Source: Verrucomicrobiales bacterium (GTDB lineage: Bacteria > Verrucomicrobiota > Verrucomicrobiia > Verrucomicrobiales > SLCJ01). Taken from it: a stretch of 7,590 nt of DNA. The notes below the pieces were generated by a model, which ran no database searches, was not told where the DNA came from, and worked only from the letters and a program-made list of their open reading frames with translations. Position numbers and translations under genes: made by a program. Within the stretch, counting starts at the first letter, position 1, and the number at the start of each line of letters is the position of its first letter. Of the stretch, positions 1 to 6,046 are shown in pieces. Where the stretch lies: positions 1 to 7,590 of the forward strand of contig SLCJ01000224.1 of assembly GCA_007125835.1 (NCBI GenBank). The letters run 5' to 3'.

Positions 1-1748
1 AGCACCGAGAAGATGCAGGATGGAAATCCCATGACGTTTCCAGGCTCGTTCCAAGCGGTGACTGCGGCGCCGGTCGGCACCCACTCTGTGGCGGACAGTT
101 TGCGGAAGTCCCACATATTATCGGAGCGCGAGATCATCACATCGGCCCAGGCGCGCATAAACTCGGCCAGCCCTGCGGGAGCGCGGTCGGGGTGGAGCTT
201 GGCCATCTGGGTCAGTCCGATCACCGTGATCCGCTCACTCATGCGCTGTCCCTTGGTGAGGATCGGCTCGTTCCAGTCAAGATTGCTGATCATCCACTCG
301 GTTTGATTATATGCCGCAGCGAAATACTGATCGGTCTCTGGCAGCAACTCCCGTTTGCCGACCTCATACATGAGCAGGTTGGGCAGGATTGAGTGGCCGG
401 GAGGATTTTCGCCCTTCGTGGTCCCGATCTCGGTCTTGATCTCGAAGAGGTTGTGGTTCTCGGTGATGGTGTCGTATGGATAAGAATTCGTGATCTCGCC
501 AACAGGCCACATCGAGCGCGCATATTCGAGGACGACATCGAAGTTTTGGCGCGGCAGCCATTGTTCGATCCATGGCCAGGAGTAAAGAAAGTGGGCGAGT
601 TGCGACTTGAAGAACATGTGTTCGAGCTTTTGAGTGACAATCACATCCGCAGCCCAGTGCATCATCTTGACGACGTCCGGCGCGTCCTCGTCGTAGGGCA
701 GGAGCGCACCCCACAAGCTGGCGTCCGCCGGCGCCTCATAGCTGATCTGGCTGGGCATGCGCTCGTAGGCGGAGGGGTTCGACATATACATGCGCGCCAG
801 CGAATCAAGTTCGAAGGCAAAGTGGTGGTTGTCGCGCCACGCATACGAAGAATGGCGTGTCCCGCGGTGATCGCCGACGTAGTGGCGACTGTCGACCATG
901 AAATCGACCGCCAACTGACTCGTTGCCCGTTCCAGCCACCAGGTGCCGATGCGGAAGGGCACGGAGGTGTCATCCCCGATCGTGACGACAAATTCGCTGT
1001 GGGACATCGGATTGAAATTGCTGAAATCGCCGATCGCACCGCTGACGATGTCCTCATAGCCGATCTCATCACTATCGACTTTACGCACTTGAAAAGGCAC
1101 GCCGTCTTCAACATCAGGTGCCGTGAATCTCTTCGGGCGTCCCAGATTAAATCCACTCTGATTCAGAAAGATCATCGGCATCCCCAAGATGCTGTCATCG
1201 TGGTTGTCGTCGTGCACGTCCCTCAAAGAGGGTATGCCATCTCCCGAATACGGCCATATCATTACCTCTTTGATTCGCGCCCGCTCGCCCTGCGCCAAGG
1301 GTGCCACGATTCGCAGAGACGTCGTTTCGACCGTGATTTGATCATCGAAAGGAATCGACATGGCGATTCTATTGTTTTCGCTGAATACAGCGGAAGGGAT
1401 CGTCACCCATTCACCGTTGCGCATGAATTCGACAGAGAATTCGCGGATGGGATCCTGGCGTCCCCACCCCATATACAAATGGATCCCGCCGACATGATGT
1501 TCTTCACTGAAGTTGATTTGAAGCCATTCAGAACCCGGGCCAGTTACCGAAACCCACCTCGAGGCATCGCTCACTTCGCCATCAATCGCCTTCGATGCCG
1601 GGTAACCCGGATGCTCTGAGCTTGCCGTGGCCCCGACGGGCCGCAAAGGACGCTGCTCCGCCGATGAATCAACAGCCATGGCGAACACCGTCAATGCGCA
1701 AGCCATCATCGCACTCGGTGAAGCAAAAAGGGAAATTGGGGAAAACAT
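1..1748 (-). CDS. Discoidin-domain protein with CelD_N-like module and probable alpha/alpha-barrel glycosidase domain (partial, 3' end off window)
   Basis: The minus-strand frame is open from 1748 to the window edge: 582 codons plus two bases, no stop. It begins with a hydrophobic leader (residues about 10-25, ending AMA-VDSSA), so the product is probably exported. Residues about 36-167 fit an F5/8 type C (discoidin) fold: TASSEHPGYPASKAIDG, then SRWVS and EWLQINF. This fold usually binds carbohydrate. Residues about 190-285 resemble the Ig-like domain preceding family-9 cellulases (MPMIFLNQSGFNLGRPKRF, later VPFRIGTWWLE). The rest, from about 286, is helix- and aromatic-rich (YAWRDNHHFAFELDSLARMY, SWPWIEQW), consistent with a six-hairpin glycosidase barrel. 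I cannot assign a GH family or catalytic residues, because the C-terminus is missing. Start is uncertain: an in-frame ATG at 1841 would add 31 residues with several basic ones, and ATGs at 1709 and 1706 are also possible; none has a strong ribosome binding site. It follows the sulfatase on the same strand, suggesting a joint role on a sulfated glycan. Export and discoidin calls are firm; the enzyme call is tentative. Confidence 0.8.
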   Translation of the reverse strand, partial: MFSPISLFASPSAMMACALTVFAMAVDSSAEQRPLRPVGATASSEHPGYPASKAIDGEVSDASRWVSVTGPGSEWLQINFSEEHHVGGIHLYMGWGRQDPIREFSVEFMRNGEWVTIPSAVFSENNRIAMSIPFDDQITVETTSLRIVAPLAQGERARIKEVMIWPYSGDGIPSLRDVHDDNHDDSILGMPMIFLNQSGFNLGRPKRFTAPDVEDGVPFQVRKVDSDEIGYEDIVSGAIGDFSNFNPMSHSEFVVTIGDDTSVPFRIGTWWLERATSQLAVDFMVDSRHYVGDHRGTRHSSYAWRDNHHFAFELDSLARMYMSNPSAYERMPSQISYEAPADASLWGALLPYDEDAPDVVKMMHWAADVIVTQKLEHMFFKSQLAHFLYSWPWIEQWLPRQNFDVVLEYARSMWPVGEITNSYPYDTITENHNLFEIKTEIGTTKGENPPGHSILPNLLMYEVGKRELLPETDQYFAAAYNQTEWMISNLDWNEPILTKGQRMSERITVIGLTQMAKLHPDRAPAGLAEFMRAWADVMISRSDNMWDFRKLSATEWVPTGAAVTAWNEPGNVMGFPSCIFSV

Positions 1749-1851
1749 GCTGGCGGGGATACGTAAGCACCAGGCAAGGCCTTTCTCGAAAGCCGCTTTT
1801 ATCAACTTGGGGGAAATGCGCAGTCGGGCTATGCACAACATCCCGCCACTG

Positions 1852-1918
1852 GGAAAACGGCGTGTCTCACGAGAGAAAACGCATGAAACCCCGCGCCATG
1901 ACACGTTGCCGTTTTTCC
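1852..1918 (-). terminator. Imperfect inverted repeat, candidate terminator after the sulfatase gene
   Basis: Arms at 1852-1866 and 1900-1918 pair over 15 bp (GG, AAAA, CGGC, GTGTC) with a 1-nt and a 3-nt bulge in the longer arm and a 33-nt loop. On the minus strand it starts 26 nt after the sulfatase stop. The closing arm ends in a short T4 run (CCGTTTTCC), and A/T-rich outer pairs on both sides would let it act in either direction. The large loop and short T-tract make it a weak intrinsic terminator. It could instead be an RNA processing or stabilising structure. It lies in the 196-bp gap between the sulfatase and the discoidin gene; I see no convincing promoter in that gap. Confidence 0.4.
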
Positions 1919-1944
1919 GACCTGCTCGAATTATCTCATGGGAT

Positions 1945-4900
1945 TTACGGTTCCAGAGCAACCCGGTAGAATCGCGCTGCGGCTGTGGAGTCCCGATCAA
2001 GCAGAAGAATCGTTTCCACCGCTGGGGCGGGGGCGGCAGGAAGACCGGCGGCGAGGATCTGCGACCAATCCACCAAGTCCTCGCTCGCGCGCACGGTGAA
2101 GGAAACGCCTGGCTGCGAAGGCCACGCGAGTGCAACTTTGCCATCTGGCAGGGAGCGAAAGTGCGCCCGGAAAAAATCGGCAGGATCAAGCGGATCGAGT
2201 CCGAGGCGCACTTCGGCCCCATCGGGCGTGCCATCGCCATCGGTGTCGGGATTATCGGCATCCGTCTCGCCTGGTTCGACCACACCATTTCGAGTTACAT
2301 CCTCCTCCACATCGGGGAGGCCGTCGCCGTCGCTATCCACATCGGGGAGCCATGGGGTGAGCATGTGTCGGGGTGGATTGCCTTCCACATGGCGTTCCAC
2401 GGGTGGCTGGTAGTTGTGCTCGCGCAGGCCGCGTGCCATCCGGCGGGCTAGCCGCATCAGGGTGACGTGATGCTCCGGATTGTTGGCGAGGTTGTTCTGT
2501 TCGCCAATGTCGGTGGGCAGGTGGTAAAGCTCGACCGTTTCATTCGGGTAGCGGTGGATCAGCTTCCACTCATTGGTGCGGAAGACGGAATAAAAGTCGT
2601 CGTGGCCATGGGTATGGGGAAAATGAAGCAGGAATTCCTGCGGGCGGTGGGTGCCGGGTGTGCCGCGAAGGTAAGGGGCAAGGTTGTGGCCGTCGATGGG
2701 CGCGGGAATCTCCAGCCCGGCGACAGCGAGCAGCGTCGGGTAAAGATCCCACACCGTAACAAGATCGTGCGCCACCCCGCCTTTGGCAATCGGGAAGGCT
2801 TGCTGGAAGGGGTTCGCCGGGTCGGGTTTTGCCCAGGCCATGAGCAGCGGGATGCGGGTGCCGCCGTCGTAGGGATAGCCTTTTTTCGCCCGGTAGGGGG
2901 CGGCGGGGCCCATCTGCCCCGCGCCAAACGGAATCGGTGCGTCGCCGCCATTGTCGCCAAGGTAGATGACCAGCGTGCTTTCAGCGACGCCCAGTTCCTC
3001 GAGCTTGGTGAGCTGGTCGCGCAGCGATTGGTCGCTGCCTTCGATGAGTGTGGCATAGGCGCGCTGGTTGCCGGAGAGTTCGGGATAGTTTGCTGTGAAG
3101 CGCGGATCCTCATGAAAGGGCGCGTGTGGTGCGAAGTGTGGATGGTAGGCGAAGAAGGGCACGCCATCGGTCACCGCCTCCTCGATCAGGCGGTTGCATT
3201 CGCGGGTGTGTGCTTCGGTCAGGAAAATGTCCTGGCCATGATAGGCCTCAAGGTGCGGCACTTGATGCACTCCACTGCCAAAGTTGGCGGTGCCGTAGTA
3301 GGATCCGGGCTGGCCGCTCCCGGTGCCGCCTATATTGATATCGAAGCCGATGCTGCGCGGATCGCCCACCGGGCCGCTGTTCGGGCCGAAGTGGGCCTTG
3401 CCCACGTGGATCGTCCGGTATCCGGCATAAGCCAGGCGGCGCGGCAGCAGCAGCGGGTTTTCCGGATCAACGCCCGCCATACGCCAATCGGGAGGGAAAA
3501 GGATGTCATACCCCTTGTCCGGCCCGGTGTCCTGGATATTCGACGGATGCGTCCAAGTGGTGACGTGGTGGCCCGTTGGATTGAGGCCTGTCATGATCGA
3601 CGTGCGGGTGGGCGAACAGACAGCCGCCGCATGCGCATTGGTAAATTTCATTCCATTTGACGCCAGGGTTTCCATGCCTGGCGTGCGGTAGCGCTCGTTG
3701 AGCGGGTGCACGACGGGATTTCCCGCCTCGTCATACACAAACGGCACCGAGGTGTCCATGACACCCTGATCGTCGGTGAGGATGAGAAGGATGTTGGGGC
3801 GGGGAGGACCGACACCCACACGAAGGCTGGCGGTGCGCGTTTGTGTGCCAGAGGTCGCCGTCAGCGTGTAGGTGGTGGACTCCGTCGGAGTTACCTCCAC
3901 ACTCCCGCCCTCCACTTCTCCCACACCAGGCTCGATGGTCACCGTGTCCGCTTGATTCACTTCCCAAGTCAGCGTCGAGGAACTTCCAGGAGCGATGTAG
4001 TGTGGGTTGGCCCGAAAGGAGACGATTTCCACTTCAGGAAGCGGATCGCCTGCAATGATCGACAAGCCATTGACGGCCGACCTCGGCAGTGCCGCATTGC
4101 CCGTCAAGGTGAATGACGACCCGCTCAAGCCAGTGAATACCACGAAATTTCCGCCCTCCACAAACGCGCCCGCAAATGTCCCGTTGTCCTGAATGGTCCG
4201 CGTCTCCCCGCCCAGGGTGTAATTCATCGCGCGGCTGGTCGCATTCGAATCGCCATAGACGATGACATGGTAGTTGTCCGAGATGTTTTCCGGCAGGCCG
4301 GTCACCTCAAGTGATTCGCTCCCGCCCAGGCCGATCCACCCCTCCATCATTACATCGTCCTTGGTGCCCGAGGCCCAGGAATTTCCAGCCGTGCCCGCAA
4401 AGCCAAATGTCGAGGCAAAAGACGCATCCGACAACTCGCCATTGGAAAAATTCAACGAAACACCCGTGAGCGTGTGCGGGCCATCGCCAGTGCCCGGTGA
4501 AACAATGTTGTTCCACGTTTCCTCATCGGGGCGCACACGCTGCCCCTGGGCAAGAGGATTGGTCGCCGGCGACATCGCCGCTGAAGTGGCGGCCGTGGCA
4601 TGCATCGCGATGTGGATGGCATCGCCACTCCCGGGTTCTCCCGGTTCCTCCGGCTCGCCCTGCTCAAACGAAATGACCAGGGCATTGAGGTTCCACTCGC
4701 CCGAAAGCTGGATCACCGCATCCTGCGGCGACTCACCGGTGGTGAATGTCCACGTGATTTCGCGGGCATTTTGCCCATTGGCATCGCCGGCGGCACTCCC
4801 GGTTACGGTTGTGCCAGCCACTGTTCCGGTGCCCACAAGAGCCGAGGACACCCCCTGCGTGGATCCGCCATACAGCAAGCCATACGTCCCATCCTGGCTC

Positions 4901-5376
4901 AGAAACGCATTGCCCCGCGCGCTGAGCAAGGCAATGCGGTAAGTCATCAACCCTTCAAGCCCGGTGAGCGTGATCGTGCTTGTAAACCCGCCAGACCCCG
5001 CGTTTGAGCTGCCCTGCCAAAGATTGCCGTATCCCTCTTCGTATCCGGCCACCCACCCGTCAACCACATCGCTGCCACCCGGCACATAGGTGGTGGTGCC
5101 CACCGGGCTGAAATTGCCCAAATTCCCGGTGAATCCAAATCCAGCACCCGTTCCGGCGATCTCCAAGCCTGTTGCCTCACCCTCAATATCCACCAAGGCC
5201 ACAGGCCCGAACGAATTGACGAGACCGTCCGATACCAAATTGTTAAATGTGATACCCTCGGCAGGGGTGGCATTCACCATATTGCCGAAATTGACCACCA
5301 CATCCGCCTCGTCGGCGGCGGCGAAGGAGAGAAATCCGATAAAGGCCAGAAGAGAAATCAGGGAGCGGTAAAGCAT
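1945..5376 (-). CDS. Exported multimodular sulfatase (formylglycine type, 1143 aa)
   Basis: Hydrolyses sulfate esters, probably on an extracellular glycan; the substrate cannot be read from sequence. Signal peptide is residues 1-21 (MLYRSLISLLAFIGFLSFAA). Two related beta-rich modules follow (about 28-240 and 284-443), split by a Pro/Glu linker at 241-251. An Ig-like domain (about 448-522) has the TLTWEVNQADTVTIEPGVG pattern. The S1-type catalytic domain (about 526-985) shows metal ligands in PNILLILTDDQG (D535, D536), the formylglycine site C587-S-P-T-R591 in CSPTRTSIMTG, HVGKAHFG (H657, K660), HPHFAPHAPF, LGDNGG (D808, N809) and DGGTRIP. All expected active-site motifs are present. Residues about 1012-1055 hold two Asp-rich calcium-binding repeats (DSDGDGLPD, DTDGDGTPD). 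A C-terminal beta-module (about 1066-1143) ends RFYRVALEP. The Cys must be converted to formylglycine by an enzyme not encoded here. Start 5376 is chosen because the signal peptide begins there. The frame extends to 5490, but that extension would translate through two terminators. No clear ribosome binding site precedes either start. About twice the length of a bare sulfatase. Confidence 0.95.
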   Translation of the reverse strand: MLYRSLISLLAFIGFLSFAAADEADVVVNFGNMVNATPAEGITFNNLVSDGLVNSFGPVALVDIEGEATGLEIAGTGAGFGFTGNLGNFSPVGTTTYVPGGSDVVDGWVAGYEEGYGNLWQGSSNAGSGGFTSTITLTGLEGLMTYRIALLSARGNAFLSQDGTYGLLYGGSTQGVSSALVGTGTVAGTTVTGSAAGDANGQNAREITWTFTTGESPQDAVIQLSGEWNLNALVISFEQGEPEEPGEPGSGDAIHIAMHATAATSAAMSPATNPLAQGQRVRPDEETWNNIVSPGTGDGPHTLTGVSLNFSNGELSDASFASTFGFAGTAGNSWASGTKDDVMMEGWIGLGGSESLEVTGLPENISDNYHVIVYGDSNATSRAMNYTLGGETRTIQDNGTFAGAFVEGGNFVVFTGLSGSSFTLTGNAALPRSAVNGLSIIAGDPLPEVEIVSFRANPHYIAPGSSSTLTWEVNQADTVTIEPGVGEVEGGSVEVTPTESTTYTLTATSGTQTRTASLRVGVGPPRPNILLILTDDQGVMDTSVPFVYDEAGNPVVHPLNERYRTPGMETLASNGMKFTNAHAAAVCSPTRTSIMTGLNPTGHHVTTWTHPSNIQDTGPDKGYDILFPPDWRMAGVDPENPLLLPRRLAYAGYRTIHVGKAHFGPNSGPVGDPRSIGFDINIGGTGSGQPGSYYGTANFGSGVHQVPHLEAYHGQDIFLTEAHTRECNRLIEEAVTDGVPFFAYHPHFAPHAPFHEDPRFTANYPELSGNQRAYATLIEGSDQSLRDQLTKLEELGVAESTLVIYLGDNGGDAPIPFGAGQMGPAAPYRAKKGYPYDGGTRIPLLMAWAKPDPANPFQQAFPIAKGGVAHDLVTVWDLYPTLLAVAGLEIPAPIDGHNLAPYLRGTPGTHRPQEFLLHFPHTHGHDDFYSVFRTNEWKLIHRYPNETVELYHLPTDIGEQNNLANNPEHHVTLMRLARRMARGLREHNYQPPVERHVEGNPPRHMLTPWLPDVDSDGDGLPDVEEDVTRNGVVEPGETDADNPDTDGDGTPDGAEVRLGLDPLDPADFFRAHFRSLPDGKVALAWPSQPGVSFTVRASEDLVDWSQILAAGLPAAPAPAVETILLLDRDSTAAARFYRVALEP
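4048..5295 (-). repeat. Diverged tandem duplication of a beta-rich module inside the sulfatase
   Basis: This is a protein-level repeat. Unit 1 is sulfatase residues about 28-240 (5295-4657) and unit 2 about 284-443 (4527-4048). Matching landmarks occur in the same order: TFNNLVS / TWNNIVS; GPVALVDI / GPHTLTGV; GFGFTGNLGN / TFGFAGTAGN; GGSDVVDGWVAG / GTKDDVMMEGWIGL; STITLTGLEG / ESLEVTGLPE; YRIALLSARGN / YHVIVYGDSN; and a closing LNALVIS / VNGLSII. Unit 1 is longer because of insertions after GWVAG and near its C-terminal end. I do not recognise the family; a carbohydrate-binding or adhesive beta-sandwich is a guess. The alignment was made by eye. Confidence 0.55.
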
Positions 5377-5397
5377 GTTCGTATGGGATTGTGATGG

Positions 5398-5425
5398 AAT
5401 GTAGATGGAAAAACGGGCCCGGCAA
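5398..5425 (-). promoter_or_regulatory. Possible sigma70-type promoter for the sulfatase, overlapping a terminator
   Basis: On the minus strand TTGCCG (5425-5420) and TACATT (5403-5398) are separated by 16 bp; each matches four of six bases of the TTGACA/TATAAT consensus. Transcription would begin around 5391, leaving a leader of roughly 15 nt before the ATG at 5376. The -35-like hexamer lies in the closing arm of the terminator hairpin and the spacer contains its T5 tract. The argument is mainly positional: two terminators lie immediately upstream, so an independent start point is needed close to the gene. By sequence alone this match could be chance. Confidence 0.25.
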
Positions 5426-5443
5426 ATGTACATGCCGGACCCG
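5409..5443 (-). terminator. Strong intrinsic terminator after the PEP-CTERM gene (distal of two)
   Basis: On the minus strand CGGGTCCGGCA (5443-5433) pairs with TGCCGGGCCCG (5424-5414): 11 bp with a single G-T wobble, an 8-nt loop, and TTTTT immediately after (5413-5409). This is a textbook rho-independent terminator. It lies 44 nt past the PEP-CTERM stop and only 32 nt before the sulfatase ATG. It works for minus-strand transcription only, since no T-tract follows on the plus strand. Confidence 0.85.
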
Positions 5444-5447
5444 CTTG

Positions 5448-5475
5448 AAAAACCTTCCCGCTCAGTGGCGGCAAG
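5448..5475 (-). terminator. Second intrinsic terminator after the PEP-CTERM gene (proximal of two)
   Basis: On the minus strand CTTGCCGC (5475-5468) pairs with GCGGGAAG (5461-5454): seven of eight pairs with one internal G-G mismatch and a 6-nt loop. One G then a T5 tract (5452-5448) follows. It begins 12 nt past the PEP-CTERM stop. It is weaker than the distal hairpin, but the hairpin-plus-T5 layout is repeated, so the pair acts as a tandem terminator. Confidence 0.6.
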
Positions 5476-5486
5476 CGGCAAAATCC

Positions 5487-5855
5487 TCAACTGCGGCGGC
5501 GGCCCAGCAAGGCCAGCAAACCAAAGGCACCCAGCAAGGCCGTAGTTGGCTCCGGAATCGCCGTAAGCGCAATCCCGTCGAAAGTGGCATAGGCCCCGCT
5601 GCCGCCTTGAGTCTGCGCGAAGCCGCCGCTGGTTGTGCTGATCGCGGTGAGACCCGAAATCGACGTCAACGAGGTATGCGTCGTCCAGTCGTTGATCGTC
5701 AGCGTGCTGCTTCCGCTGGTGTTGTCGGTATCCCCGCTGAACACATGAGCACCGGTATTGCCCTCGAAGTTCGAGGTGAACAAGGCGATCGCGGCCGGGG
5801 CATTGAGCCCGAAGGCGGCGAACAACAACAGAACCAGGGATGTTTTTGTTTTCAT
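5487..5855 (-). CDS. Small exported PEP-CTERM sorting-domain protein (122 aa)
   Basis: A short secreted protein with a tripartite PEP-CTERM tail. Residues 1-22 form a signal peptide (MKTKTSLVLLLFAAFGLNAP). The middle, about 25-98, is rich in Ser, Thr and Gly with no recognised domain and no cysteine. The tail is IPEPTT (PEP at 101-103), a hydrophobic segment (ALLGAFGLLALLG) and a basic end (RRRS). In known systems an exosortase (EpsH/XrtA-type) recognises such tails and processes the protein at the envelope; no exosortase is in this window. The start at 5855 is preferred over an in-frame ATG at 5936, because the signal peptide begins at 5855 with the usual Lys-rich n-region. No clear Shine-Dalgarno precedes it. 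Its 191-bp leader suggests its own promoter; two terminators follow it. The core has an INDWTTH stretch and may be a minimal beta-structured surface protein. Molecular function is unknown. Confidence 0.88.
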   Translation of the reverse strand: MKTKTSLVLLLFAAFGLNAPAAIALFTSNFEGNTGAHVFSGDTDNTSGSSTLTINDWTTHTSLTSISGLTAISTTSGGFAQTQGGSGAYATFDGIALTAIPEPTTALLGAFGLLALLGRRRS

Positions 5856-5960
5856 ATTCAACGTGTCAGGCTTTGGGTTGAGGTTGTTTTGAGGCTGAGC
5901 GACAGCCGCTGCCACACAGCCGCCGCAGTCCTGCATATCCTAAGAGCCTCAGTCGCTGGA

Positions 5961-5980
5961 GTGTGACACAGAATTCACAC
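5961..5980. promoter_or_regulatory. GTGTGA-N8-TCACAC inverted repeat upstream of the PEP-CTERM gene
   Basis: A perfect 6-bp inverted repeat with an 8-bp spacer (cacagaat) sits between the FecR stop (6047) and the PEP-CTERM start (5855), about 105 bp before that ATG. Its symmetry and intergenic position fit a dimeric regulator site. The half-sites look like those of CRP/FNR-family sites (TGTGA...TCACA), but the spacer is 8 rather than the usual 6, so a classical CRP site is unlikely. It could also form a small RNA hairpin. The rest of the 5856-6046 gap shows no gene and no convincing -35/-10 pair. Confidence 0.3.
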
Positions 5981-6046
5981 ACGCCGACACTTTTTGCCGA
6001 TCAACGCTCCCGGTCTGTGTGGTAGGAGTTCACGCGAGGCGGCCCC

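Noticed and set aside
393..1619. A 408-codon open frame on the plus strand
   Set aside because: It is antisense to the discoidin/glycosidase-like gene. Its translation is rich in Arg, His, Asp and Ile with no domain, signal or repeat, which is typical of a shadow frame, whereas the minus strand gives clear domains.
2467..3660. A 397-codon open frame on the plus strand
   Set aside because: It lies wholly opposite the sulfatase catalytic domain, whose motifs are intact. The antisense product is Val/Gly/Ala/Arg-rich without any recognisable motif.
4274..4942. A 222-codon open frame on the plus strand
   Set aside because: It is antisense to the duplicated N-terminal modules of the sulfatase; its Pro/Ser-rich product is a by-product of Gly/Thr/Ala-rich coding on the other strand.
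5377..5490. A longer sulfatase start at 5490
   Set aside because: It would put 38 non-hydrophobic residues ahead of an excellent signal peptide, overlap the PEP-CTERM stop, and require translation through two terminator hairpins.
5856..5936. A longer PEP-CTERM protein start at 5936
   Set aside because: The extra 27 residues are Cys/Gln/Asn/Pro-rich and would bury the signal peptide that begins MKTKTS at 5855.
5961..5980. A classical CRP binding site
   Set aside because: The half-sites match TGTGA/TCACA, but the spacer is 8 bp rather than 6, so it is kept only as an unassigned inverted repeat.
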